DNA from: Rhodamnia argentea
Lineage: Eukaryota; Streptophyta; Magnoliopsida; Myrtales; Myrtaceae
DNA length: 64,000 nt
Direction: 5' to 3'
NCBI RefSeq assembly: GCF_020921035.1
Contig: NC_063154.1
Location: 7,068,001 to 7,132,000, forward strand
Translations under genes and position numbers: made by a program
The notes under the pieces: model-generated
The model's database searches: none
What the model was told of the DNA's origin: nothing
The model's input: only the letters and a program-made list of their open reading frames with translations
Shown here: positions 1 to 12,310 of the stretch, one piece after another
How positions within the stretch are numbered: position 1 is the first letter of the stretch
Layout of the letters: each line of letters starts with the position of its first letter

Positions 1-489
1 CATCTTCCACATAAAGCACAAATACAAAAAAGCGGGAACTATACGCTACTGGCACCAATAGAAAAGAAGTGGTTTTGTTTGGTTTGGGTTGGGGGAGGGG
101 GTGGAGGAGGTGGTGTTGAGGCACTAAAGGAGAAGAATGAGAGAGTTAATATCATCTGCTTGAGGATTTCCTATCTCTTGTGGAAGTTCAGCTGTCTTTA
201 AGTTCTGATGACTTAGAAATATGAGCGAGGTTTTAATATATCACAATTGTAGTTATTAGTAATCTCATGGGGTATGAAAATCATCCTGCTGTTTTTTTCG
301 TTGGGGAATTAGATTCCTTTAATGTTTTCGGTGTTTTTAATTCTCTGTCTCCCTGATATTTCTGCTTCATTTTTGTCAATAAACGGTTAAAAGTTCAGGG
401 TAAACCCCCTATTCTTTGTTGCATATAGTGTAGATACCGTTAGTAGTCTTTTCATAATTGGTGATTGTATCTTCCCTGAAAATGCAGGT

Positions 490-1171
490 ATAATGTTAAA
501 TTAGGTAATCTTAAGAAAAAAAGGGGGAAAAGAACACCAGAAGTGCCAAAATTTGTGGCGCTTACTTTAGTGCTAGTTTTTCGCTTGTTCACTAAATTGC
601 CAAATCGGAGAAAAAACGATTACTTAACTACCAAATTAGAGAAATTCCAGCCAAACTAATTATGTGGCATTTGTTATTAAGGGCGAGGGTCGCGGCCCTC
701 CCCCGGGGCTGCCACCGGCGCCGATCATTGCTGTTGATGGTGGGGCAATGACGGTGTGGGCTGTGCAAGCCCTTTCCTTTCCTTCTCTCTCTCTTTTTTT
801 TTTTTTTTTGAACTTTTTCTATTTTTTTGCTTATTTTTTAATGTTTTATTTATTTTAACTTTAGCTTTTTTTATTGCTAACTGGATCCTCCGGTGAGCCA
901 CATAAGCTTAAGTTATTAATAAAAAAATGCCACGTAGAATTTCCGGCCAAGCATATCGGAGTTGGCACTTTTGATCATTTTTCAAAAAAGTTGGCACTTA
1001 AGTGATCCGAAAAAAAAAAGCGAGCCGACAAAAAAGTTCGGCACTAAAGTGAGTGGCATACACAAATTTTGGCATTTCTGCTGTTCTTTTGCCCAAAAAA
1101 ATGTAACTAAAAAACGAAAAAGCCAATCTAAATATAATATAATATTCAGAAAAAATATAATGTTAAATTAG
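490..1171. mobile_element. Non-autonomous element with degenerate long inverted repeats
   Basis: The stretch around 530-580 (reading 'gggaaaagaacaccagaag' then 'tgccaaaatttgtg') reappears as its reverse complement around 1050-1100. Weaker complementarity continues inward: 'ccagccaaactaattatgtgg' side at 650-670 against the 'gccacgtagaatttcc' side at 930-950. The loop holds a GC-rich patch at 680-725. A 16-bp direct repeat, tataatgttaaattag, sits outside both arms (489-504 and 1156-1171). No coding capacity is visible, so this looks like a MITE-type or Mutator-like derivative. The direct repeat is longer than an ordinary target-site duplication and may instead be part of the element. Confidence 0.6.
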
Positions 1172-1746
1172 TTATAATATTCAGAGGCGGCTATCTAAAT
1201 AGTGCGTTTCCCGTGGAATGTCACCTTACATTAGACAAATATTGGCTTATTATTATGTGAAACTTCTTGAAACCCTGTCCTCTGAAGGTTTGATTGAGTC
1301 AACCCCGTACTCAGGCCATAAAAACACTCGGAGTGAACTTGTGATTTTATTCCATGTATATCAACTATATCCTTTTTATCATTCCCTTTTGGTGTGTTTG
1401 GGCTTGCAAAAGACCCAAAGGTCAACAATGCAATTGCTATGTAATGTTTTGTGAGCCTTCATCTGTAGCATTGAGGTCACATTCCTCACCATTTCTTTTT
1501 TTCCCTGCATCTGTAGCATTGAAGTCACATGCCTTACCATTTCCTTGTTTTTTTTGTTATCTTTTCTTTTTTAGTAATCCACATGGACGTTCTTTCTTCC
1601 CTTTTTTTTTTTTGGGTCGAGTTCTTTCTTCCTTGATATCGTTCCTTTTTATAAGAGTGCATGTCTTCTACGCATCTTCAGAAGCAGCTTGCACTGCAAA
1701 GACTGTTCAGCAAACATACTTATCTTCTGTCAATTGCATTTTGCAG

Positions 1747-4700
1747 GGACTTATCGAATAATCAGTTTTTGGGTTTCATTCCAGATAGTCTAGCAGCTTC
1801 AAATCTGCAGCTTGTGTAAGTGTTTTCCCTTTGTTTAGTCCTGGTAAAAGTTAAGCATTGTTTTTGTATTTAGAATATAAAGGGTGGATGCAACAATGCT
1901 AATTAGCATATGAAAAATGCTAGATGTTGTAATATACCTAGTGGTATGGAATGAGTATTGTTCATGTAGGGCCAGAAGAGGTACTATGGATGGACTTCTC
2001 TTTCCTCCTTTTGCGTATCTGAAATATACAAATGATTTTAGTTATTTCAAATGTATTGGCCTATTAGTATTCTACATGTGGTGAAAAGGTGTGACTTAGT
2101 TGTTGAAGTTGAATAAGTAGAGGATAGACTCAACAACACAATAGATAACGGGTTTTTTTTTAGAAATCATGCGCTCGGAAGTACCAATTTGGAGAAAAGT
2201 ACATGGCCTAAATTATTTCTGCAAGGACAATGGCATTTTTATCATCTCTAGAGGAAAATACACTAACACACGGTTGATTAGTTTTCTCCAAAGCGCGGGA
2301 TGTAATGCCCTTAATTTTGTGCACCCTTGCTGCTGCTCTTGACTAGTGCTTGAAATTTGTCATCATGTGTTGGAGATGTTATTGAAGCAAGTGGATGATT
2401 TTAAGATTCTGTTAGTGCCTCATCACAATTCTTTCTTTTCTTTGATGGCCCAGATTATTGAATGGTAATCAATTAGAGGGAAGAGTGCCGGAAGAAGTCT
2501 ACTCAATTGGTGTTCATGGTGGAGAAATAGAGTACGTTAACTTGAAAATTACTTTTTGCACAATATCTTCTTATTATCTCTTTCCACTAAGTCCTGTTCA
2601 GAAAACTTTGTGGATTCCATAGCTCAACAAAACTTAATTTGCATTTGGAGATGCAACAAATAGATTGCTATAACTGAAGTTTCATAACAAATTTCTTGAG
2701 TCGTGATTCATGTTCTGGGTCTGGAACTATGTGTTATTTCCCTAGTTTTCTGGATTTTGCATCCTTTATGCCTTTGTATATTGTTCACTAGTATAGTATC
2801 CTACTTTATAAGTTGGATAACTCTCTAACGTTATCCTTTGTTGTACAGCCTCTCTGGTAACAAAGGCTTGTGTGGTGTACCTTCTTTGCCTGCATGTCCT
2901 CTATTTTGGGAAAATGGTGCCTTGTCCACTGGTGGTAAAATTGGCATAGCCATATCTTGTCTTGTTGTGCTCTCTGTGCTGCTTTTGGTGGTATACATAT
3001 GCTGCATAAGAAGGGGGAGGCATGATTATGACTTTGCACTACCTCATGAATTGATGTGTAAGTTGATGTCAGAAACCATTGGTTTATCGTCCTACAGATT
3101 TTTGCTCTTTCGCTCACTATGTTCTGCATGTTCAATCTAACCATTTTCTGAGGAGAGAAAGCTGGATCTGCTTGGTATGCCTTACTGTCTTATTAAACCA
3201 ATTTATCCTTACGCTTTGCACACTGTGCATGATACTCCAAATATGCTGGGAGACGTACAATGGTTGCAGCTTCTTGCTTAGCATTTCTGGTTATAGTTAT
3301 CGCACTAAATGTATTTCTCTGAAGATGTTAGAACTGCTGTTTGCAGAATCACTATAAAGCGCAGATCTTAATTCTTCCAGGCTCAAACTGAAATGTTCAG
3401 TCAGCCAAAAGTAAAAGTAGATGCGGATAGTTTTGTGGTGTTTTAATGCATCATTTGATCCTCTGCTCTCAAGGAACTAGGCCAGTACATATTTTGACTT
3501 ACTTCTTGCTATTGGAGAGCATTATGCACTATGGTAATTTTGGCCAGTAAAATGCTATCTGCTTTTTATATCTAATGAAAAGATGCTTTCATCATTGTCT
3601 CCATTGACTACGTATCAACATTAGTCACCTTAGTTTCATAGATTAATCAATGATTGCAATGTGATGATAAAGATGAATGAGGTGTTGGCATACCTGACAA
3701 GGGTTTCAGAGTTAATGTACTTCTCTTGTCGAAACAGTAAAACTTTCATAGGCTAGGGCCCTTACCTTAATCATGTCCCCGCTAATTGGTTGGGCGTCGA
3801 CTCCAACAGTTAATTAAAGCTACAGCATAGTTGAAGGTGCTCAAGTTAGTCGCTATGGTCATCTACTGACGATATGTCTGTGAAAGGAATAGAGTTCATC
3901 TCTGCCATCACTTACACATACTAACTTTACTTCTTTCCTTTCTCTATTTATTTGAGAAATTTAATTTTTTTTGTTTCTCATGGAAGATGAAGGTAATGCA
4001 CTGGTTAGTTGATTCTCAATGACAGACAAATTTTTAGGCATAGGTCTAGACTCCAGTGATAGATTATATCATATATGATCACTTTTGATGTATCTCTTTC
4101 AATTTAGTTTGAGTTCTGCTCCTCAAAAACATGGTTAACATGGTCTTTGACATTGAGTCAGTCTCTTGGAATGGTCTCTTTCTTCCTTTTGATGAGGTTT
4201 AGTTTGCATAATACACTTACACAATAGTTGCTTCGCATCTTACATCTCATTACTAACCTTTTAGCTTGTGGGTGGGAAATCTTGTTTCTTCTCTCATCTC
4301 TTGCTTGTTAAACAATGTTCTTACCTGTAATTGGAGATAAAGCAAGTGTAGCTAACTGCTTTTTTTTGTGAATCCATACATTAGGTCCTAGAGCATGTAG
4401 CCTCTTCGGAAGTCCAAAAGGCTTACTTTACGATATGCACATTATCTAATTCATGCCTGGTTGTTAAGGTGTTCTTGCTTTTTTGGGAATATCAGTATGT
4501 TTACCTCACATAGTACAAGCTATAGTAGATGTTCTTTTGTAAGATCACAAGATCTTAGCACCTACTCACTGCTCATTAAAAATGTGTACAATTGTTGGTT
4601 GACACTTGTATGTTTTGACAGTCATTTTACTGGTTACGCTGTATTGATAATTAGTTGATGTAGATGCTTCAATTTCTGCGAGTCTTCTATTACTGCGTGT

Positions 4701-4831
4701 TTATTGTGATTCATCCTTCTACAGCGCTCTCTGCAAAGAGAAACCGGTATCAGAGAGAAAAGTCGCTAATGGTTCTAGAGATGGAAAGCCAACATGCTAA
4801 AATGCTGCCATCGAATTTAAGTCCCCGTTGA
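1747..4831 (+). CDS. RLP4: Receptor-like protein 4 (RLP4-type LRR membrane protein), 3' exons only
   Basis: Four C-terminal exons can be joined in phase: 1747-1815, 2454-2531, 2849-3057 and 4725-4831, all GT-AG. The first two encode LRR repeats (DLSNNQFLGFIPDSL; LLNGNQLEGRVPEE). The third gives the LRR cap GNKGLCGVPSLPACP, then a single transmembrane helix (around KIGIAISCLVVLSVLL) and a stop-transfer CCIRRGR. The last gives a short cytoplasmic tail containing AKRNRYQREKSLMVLEMES and a stop at 4829-4831. There is no kinase domain. The tail and cap closely match the Arabidopsis RLP4 type as I recall it, which carries a malectin-like domain before the LRRs; that part must lie upstream of the window. 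No earlier exon was found in 1-1746. Intron 3 is long (3058-4724). In the family, RLP4 is a plasma-membrane receptor-like protein; its ligand cannot be read here. Confidence 0.85.
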
Positions 4832-7800
4832 CGGCCTCCAGTAGTGAGAACATCAATTTTGACAGCATTTTAGCACGAAGGAGCATAAATGGGACTCATC
4901 TGGTTTTGTAAATTTGATCAAAAGAGATGCAAGTGGCAGCAGCGCGTATAACAAGGTTGACTTGTAGGCCTGAGTTTGGCTTCTTCCAGACAATTTGCCT
5001 CTTCAATGGGGTCACAAGAAGTTTCATAACCTGTACAATGCATTGTATCATTGATGGAATATAGCTACATTGTATCATACCGCGATTCTGACGTAGATGA
5101 ATACGCGCTTTGAATTGACAGTTCAAGTTATGTAAATGGCTTCACATATTCGTGTCAAGTGGTCCTGGTACATCACATTATTACTTAGTCTATGATTAGC
5201 TTCTAGCTGTTTTTGCCCTATGCAATGGGCTCTTTGGCTGACTAATGAGGGCTGGTCCATCTTTGGAGTACTCGTGACAATTTTGTTCTGTTCTCATCTG
5301 TACAGTAGGGTCCTCCTCTTCTTCTTTGTGAACCAGAGAAGGCTCTAATTTTGGAGTTTCTGCCTGAGCAACTTGTTACTCATTATGGTTGTTGTTGTGG
5401 AATTATGTCTTTGTCCACAAGACTACAAGAGTATTGCGTAGTTTGCTGCCTAGTTTTCCTTCCGACAGGCAAAACACGGCATTTTTTTCGGTTGCTGAAC
5501 TCAGTTAATGCTTATCATCAGTATGGTTTTACTGCCCCAGATTGCTGCACATTGAAATCTTGTGTGAATTCAAATCTCACAAGATTTTGAAGGTTTCGAT
5601 TCGCTCCAGCCACACTCAAAACAAAAATCTGCAACAACCACTAGTCATTGTTGCTCTTTGGGAATCGATTTATGACATAATATGATTTCAGAATTGGAAG
5701 AAAGTATCTCATGCACCGACAATAATGTGTCTTCAGTTGTTTTCTTCGGAGAAAGTTTTCCTAATTTCCTGGGGGCAAACGAATATCCACGACCCGGATT
5801 TAGGCCTGGCCATTATGGGACGGCATAATGTAGTTAAGAACAACTTTCATCCCCGGATGGCTACGATCTTCATTTGCTTGACTTTGAAGTTTAAACATGT
5901 CGAGCTCAAACCTAATTAATTCCACCTCCCGCCACCACCCCCCATTGACATTTGCAAAAGCATTCAATGAAACCCCCAAGTGAGCTTACATATATTCGTC
6001 GCCGGAGATTTTTGACAAAATTTTTGCAAGGTCAAACGCTTGCAGGGAAGATCAGGTGCCTCATTTGTCACAGCCTGGATTCCTGTCTGGCTACGTTAAG
6101 AGAGAAAAACCCTAGTGCACCTTCAAATGTCGCTGCGAGGCTAAGCACGTAACATACGACTGAAGGGATATGTATGATATTTTCACCGCAGATCCTGCGA
6201 TAGTTTGTCAAAATGCCTTTTCCTTTCCTGGGGGTGTTCAAAGTCCAGTTGGGGGTTGTCCAACCAAGAAACGTGGAGTTATTTTTATTCGTGCCGGGAC
6301 CCACTTCCAGCAACTTGTCCCCTCCAATCGTGGTCGTCGGTTCTTGACTCGTTCTCTGCTGCTTATAAAGAAAGGAAGGGGACGATATATCTCCCCACCA
6401 AGTCTTCCTATTCTGCTGACATTTTTTTTTTTTTGTTTTAGGTTTCACTGCTTAGACATTAAGTCTCCTGTCATATCGATTCACGTCGTTTGCTCCATAT
6501 ATGTCAACTTGCTCGGAGAGAGGGAGAGAGGAGGAGAGGGAGAAAGAGTGACGCCGATGTATATTGTCTTTAGAAGCATTTAAAGAAGACGATTAGGAAG
6601 GAGAGTTTAAGATTAATAATGCTATGGAGACCCGCAAATCAGAGTTGGGTTTGAACCCGTTCAGACAACCACTTAAGCCGGAGTTTATTGTTTTCTAATG
6701 CAAGTGTACGTACTATAACTTTTGCGGCATATAATGAACATGTTTTTACACGTAACGATGACACAGCTCAATGACTTCAAGAGGCAAAGCTGCAATAAAA
6801 GTAATCAGAACCCCAACTGTGCTGTCAGGGCCCTCTCCAGTTTAAGTGAGGGGGATCTTGAATATCCCTTTTGACCAGATTTCCTTGATTTTCCTAGATC
6901 GCTAATGACGCATTACTATAATAATCCCTCTCGGTTCGTCGCACAATAGAACAATGCGAAGCATAAATGAAAACGCGTATGAATATTTCGCGAGCCTAAT
7001 GAATTGAAAGAGCTGTGGCGCTTGAAAACCGAGTTGCATCCACGTGATTGTTCGGGGATACCACCGAAGTTCAGCCTCAGAAACTAATCTGTCTCCATTA
7101 AGATAATCACCTTCTTGATAGAGTAAAGATGTGTGCATGTACAGCCTGATTTTGTTGCCATCCGTTAGTCAATTATTCTCTGAGAAGGGCAAATTCGGGG
7201 GTTTGATTTCTTGATGATTAAATATATCCGTTGGCCATTAGGTTATGTTATAATGATGATTTATCATATTTCTATGCCTTATGAAGAAAGAAAGACCGTG
7301 GATGTCTAGTCACAAACAGGGCAAACCTAAACCAGCAACTAATTTTTCCTGGACTGCGTTCCTTCTCGTTCTAAAACTACAGCTATGGCGAGAGTCTTCT
7401 CTGGGTTCTCTACAGTGAACCCTTTTGTTTTGAGCTTGACCCTAATAAGAACAAGCCAATCCATCTTCTCCAACCATCAATTCATTTGCCAAACCCTAAT
7501 CCTAACTAGACAGTAACGTTTGGCCATATATGGTCTTGTCAATAAACATGGTCGAGACATGGAGAAAGTTCGACTACGGATAACGGTATATCGCGAGAAA
7601 GGTTTTAGGTTTCGAATGGCAATATTCCTATATCTTATGATTGTTCCACTAAATAAGCATCAAGCATGGAGCGCACGTCAACTTTTTTTCTGCTCGGAAA
7701 TATAGTAAATCTCAATCATCATCTGTCGCACGTAAAGAAAAGCACAATAATACAACATTTGATGGACAAATACTATGATACATACATAAACATCAGATCA

Positions 7801-8758
7801 TCGACTAAACATGCATATTTTTCTCAAACATGAGAGGAAACAGAAAAAAAAAGGCTGATGCTAGTTGAGTATATCAGATCTTCGACCACCGGGCCAGAAA
7901 ATGTTTGCACCACCAGGCAACCACCGCCACCGCCACCAATCAGCCATCCCATTCTTTCCCAGGAAACTAAAGATCTGACATCTAATCGTTCTTTAAGAAT
8001 ATCAAGGCGCTACACTGTTCTTACTCAAACTTGAGTTTGACTTTTTCTTCCCATCAATACAGCCAAAGAACCAAAACCCCTCTGGTCACATCATATGATG
8101 TTCCTCACCAAGTAAAGGGCCTCACATTTCAAACTTCCAGCGTGTCCAGAGGGCAAAGAAACGCGTAATGTGGAGTCCAATCCAATCCCACGGTCTGTGT
8201 TAATTCAGATGATAACACCCGAAAAGATAAGAAACAATTAAAAGGATATTTGCATTTGAAAATTGCTAATCTAACAGTTTAATAATACTGTCAGTTATTT
8301 TTTATTACACAATCTTTCAATTAAATAGTACTTTATGCAAAATACGCGGTGATGATATGTGGATTTACAGTTGAGATTATACCATATTTGATCGTATTGA
8401 CAGAAAAATATTTCCTTTTGCATTTATATACACACATATAAGAAAGGTAAGTGTGTGCGTGTGAATTCAGAAACAGATGGGCATTTTGTTGACTTGATTG
8501 ACCTCGATAGCTGCACAAAGTCTCCTCCTCCATTGCTATCGCCCCACTCGGTCCCTGTTGTTTAAAAATTCCACGTAAGAATAGTACAGATGGGCATATG
8601 TTATGTGACCATGCACTTGTTATTTTAATCTGTTGAATGTATAGGTTGAATCATGAGTTTGGCAAGTAGCATCTAATGTGAACAGGCGGTGATGACGATT
8701 GACCAGGAAAGATGGGATTCGAGGCTTATCTGCTGCACGAAAATAAATCCAAAGAAAG

Positions 8759-8761
<3 letters not shown>

Positions 8762-8794
<33 letters not shown>
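8762..8794. repeat. (CT)n microsatellite
   Basis: Uninterrupted CT dinucleotide run of about 33 bases in intergenic DNA. Confidence 0.95.
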
Positions 8795-8797
<3 letters not shown>

Positions 8798-9493
8798 TTC
8801 TCAAGTGGCCTCATTATTTGACCTGGTAACATGGCGTCCTATTGGAGCCATGTCGGCAACATATTTCCCCAAGTACAAGATAATTAGGGTTTTGTCTTTT
8901 TAAATTCCCAAGTTGGGTATTGGCCCATTAAAAGCAGTACGTTCGCTCGCTACACGTGATTCATTATTCTAACGGCGCTAGGGTTGCGAATATCATCTCT
9001 TGATGGTTATTTGAATTCCGGGGGAGATCTTTTCCTGCGGACCGGGTCTGGTTAGATGTTTCTATGCTTCTAATAAGTCAAATGCGCAAAGTTTTATCTT
9101 TGGAGATGCAGATATAACGGGATTTTTAGTCGACTGCGCGCTGGATTTTCCAATGCTTCTACATCGCTCAAGGCTCTCGATTATTTTAAACTCGATTTAG
9201 GCGACACGATCGTGACCTTAGGATCTTATTGACCGAAATTAATTTGAAGATTCAATTTGCGTGATTCCCACTTTCCAAAATATTCTCGTAAAGAGGAACT
9301 TTCATTTGGAATGATGGACTCTATAATTCTCGTGCTATTCTTATTACTATATACTTTCGGTTCTATATTGTACGTACGTATGCACATGACTTTTAAACCC
9401 CGATCTTGATTGCTGCACGAAAACCAGTGACCGGGTCAAAGTAAACTCGACCCGCGGGATGGGACTCAATTTGGTGGGGGGCCACCTGAAAAT

Positions 9494-9519
9494 GAGAGAG
9501 AGAGAGAGAGAGAGAGAGG
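9494..9519. repeat. (GA)n microsatellite
   Basis: Uninterrupted GA run of about 26 bases in intergenic DNA. Confidence 0.95.
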
Positions 9520-9739
9520 GATTGCGATGCTGAAGTGGCAGTTTGCAATGCAAGCTGTCTTGCTGACGTGGACATCGAACCAAAAGGAAATGTTGTTTTT
9601 TCGACTGGAAGAAGGGGAGAGAAATAATCGCACCTTATCTCTTCAATCAAAGATACGGTCCGTCGAGCCAATGGGATGAGTTATGCGGGATACGGGAAGG
9701 TCATAGTGGGAAATTTATGACGTCATCTCCTATCGAATT

Positions 9740-10320
9740 TTTACTTGGAAAAAAATTCTAAATAAGAGTCTTAACTCTTAAGAGCCCTCAATTCTTCAAA
9801 TAAAGACCTGTTATGGGTTTTGTTTAAAATAAGGTTAGTACTACGAAAAACCTCAAAATAATACACATGTGACGAATTTATCTCAAATTATTTTTTTGAT
9901 TATGAAAAACGTCAAACCGGTACACTCGCGATAAATTTATCCCAAACTATTTTTTTTAACCATCAAAAATCCTAAACTTGTACACATGTGACAAATTTAC
10001 ACTAAACTAATCTTTTTTCGTCACAAAAATCTCTAAATTAGTATAGTTGTGACAAACGGAAGATAAAAATCATAAACCAACCGCCACGTGTCATCTAACC
10101 GAGCAATTTGATAATTAAATTTAATGAAAACTAATATAGGGTAAATTTGTCACGGATGTACCAATTTGGGGTAAATTTGTCAAAGTGTACCAGCCTAGGA
10201 TTTTTTTGTGGTAAAAAAAAATAATTTATGATAAATTTGTCGCAGATATATCAATTTAAAAAAAAATTGTTATATTAATCTTTTAAAATAAGAGCCCAAA
10301 GTACCATAATATATTAACAT
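9740..10320. mobile_element. Remnant of a family-B MITE carrying a nested family-A element
   Basis: The left part (9748-9833) resembles the start of the intact family-B element at 60754-61152 ('aaataagagtc', 'caaataaagacct', 'gttttgtttaaaataa'). The right part (10282-10320, 'aaaataagagcccaaagtacc') resumes the same family. Between them, 9834-10281, lies a family-A element: tandem units containing 'gtgacaaatttatccc' in the left half and their inverse 'ggtaaatttgtcac' in the right half. An 11-bp direct repeat, tttaaaataag, flanks it at 9823-9833 and 10282-10292, as expected for a Mutator-like target duplication of 9-11 bp. Confidence 0.65.
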
Positions 10321-11059
10321 GCTTCTTATCCCTTCCTTCGCATGTAAGGACATTCCTTCTAAGGTCGTGTGATTCTCCCCGGAAAATTGAGTGGCCGATT
10401 ATTTATTCGGAAAATTCGCAGATGCTATTGAAAACATCAAATGTTTTCGGCATCCTCAGCAACATCAAAGAAATTTGATCCCTCTCTCAATAGGATAATT
10501 ACCGCAGGTATCTTCCTTCCTCCTTAGGCAAAGTACATAAAGCCCTCGTTACCTCCCACATTTTGTCAATTTACATCCTCTATTATCTAGAAATACATGT
10601 TCGCATCCTCCAACGAAACCATCCATCGACACAAATGACCAATTATCCTACCGATCCGTGATTTACCTACACAAGTCTTAACACACACAAACTGTGGTCT
10701 CTGCGCTATCCACCGTGACTTGCGGTCGTTGGTCGCTGTCCCTCGACCTTCGACCGCTATCCTATGCTGCCACCGTCGATGCCGTCCCCCCCTCGCCCCT
10801 TCCCTCTCACGTGCTCATCACGATTCCCTCTTTCTCTCTACCACTTGATCTAAGGTCGCGGGGCAACGATGGATGACCTTGGCTTGACATGGTCCGGTGA
10901 GAACGAGGGGGTGCGATGGATGGAGAAGAGAGAGAGATGTCCATAAGGGTTCAAAGCCATATACACAAGACGAGATCTAATTAAAGTCGTGTAACATACG
11001 TACAACATCTATTAGAAGAATGGCATCAATGCTTCGAACTTTATATTGTAGAGTGAACT
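10321..11059. other. Intergenic, nothing recognised
   Basis: AT-rich upstream part and a C-rich patch around 10690-10900. Short open frames only, with no family resemblance. Confidence 0.5.
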
Positions 11060-12310
11060 AAGGCTCCATTCGTGAACTTCCAGAAAAATGTTATCCGCAT
11101 TTTCCGGCGTTCAGTCCATGAAAAATGAACTAATCAAGAAAAATATTTTCTGTCAATGGAAAAAATACCTTCGGAAGTACGGAAAATGATTTCCTCTTTG
11201 AAATCAATTTCCCTTCTCTCCTCTCTACACAACTTCACATTCATTTTCCTTTTAATTATTTCATTTTTTTTCTTTTATTTTTATTTTTCTTTTCTTTCTT
11301 CCTTTACCAATCGGCAGCCTCAAATGCACCGGATCTAGTGAAGCAAGGTCCCCGCTCAAGGCTAGCGAGGCACGGCTCGGCTCGGCTCGTCCTTGCTCGA
11401 GACCAACAAGCTCGAGCCTTGCCTTGCCTACCTCGAGCAAGGCTGAGCCTCGATGGATCTAGCGAGGCAAGGCTCAAGCTCGCTAGCAACCAATAGAGGA
11501 AGAAAAAAGAGGAAATACAAACTTATTAAAAAACTCAAAATTGCGAAATTACTAAAGACTCGCAATAATTAAAGAAATTACAAAAATTCCACGTACGCGC
11601 CGGATGTGTCACGTAGGTCCATGTTAACAATTTCCGATCACACGATGACACAATAAAGCAAATGATAAAAAATATTTTTCTTTCAAATGACAGAAAATAG
11701 TTTCCATTTAATTTTTGGATTTTAGTCAAACTCTGTTCATTTTTTTTTTAAGAATGTGATATTTCTAGAAAATGCTTTCCGGAAAGTTATTTTCTAGGAA
11801 ATTGTCAATATTTTTCGATGTTCAATTGAAATATAAAAATGAGCTGGTGAATATTTTTCGCAATTTGGTATAGAAAATTACATTTAATTTTTCTCCATGC
11901 ACTCCTTATAATATTTGGTCAAATAATAATTATTATTATCTTGTCATTTTTCATTTTTTTAAATTTGATTTTTTTTATTTTAAAAAATTTCTTTTTCTTT
12001 ACTTTTCTTTTTTTATGTATTTTCTATTATCCTTTCTTCTTCATCGGCCACAGGCCAGCTCGAACCTCGCTAGAAAGAAAAGATAAAATAAAAAAATAAA
12101 AAATATATATATGAAAAATAAGAAAATCAAAAAAAGAAAAGAAAAGAAGAATAAAAGTATAATTAAAAAAAAAAGAATGTGAAAGTGGAGGAGAAAAGAC
12201 GAGAGAAAATATTTTCCTCTTCTCAAAAAGAGAAAATCATTTCCCCCACTTTTGAAGGTATTTTTTGTGGGTGAAAAATATTTTTCTAAAAGTTATTTTT
12301 CAAGAAATCC
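11060..12310. mobile_element. Pair of decayed inverted-repeat elements with GC-rich loops
   Basis: Segments such as 'gaaaaatattttctgtcaatgg' near 11140 recur inverted near 11665-11700, and 'ttccggaaagttattttct' near 11780 recurs in variant form at the 12280-12300 end. The loop at 11330-11500 is rich in 'gctcgag' and 'gcgaggc' words that can fold back on themselves, and 'cagctcgaacctcgctag' at 12055-12075 looks like a second loop of the same kind. No transposase is present. Boundaries are approximate. Confidence 0.4.

Larger units (their letters stand above)
4832..9722. other. Gene-poor intergenic stretch
   Basis: After the RLP4 stop codon come presumptive 3' UTR and AT-rich non-coding DNA. 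Open frames here are short, overlap on both strands and show no domain, splice pattern or codon bias. The only distinct structures are two microsatellites, listed separately. Confidence 0.6.

Noticed and set aside
6640..6665. Possible tRNA T-arm ('gggtttgaaccc')
   Set aside because: No acceptor stem, D-arm or anticodon arm can be paired at proper spacing around it.
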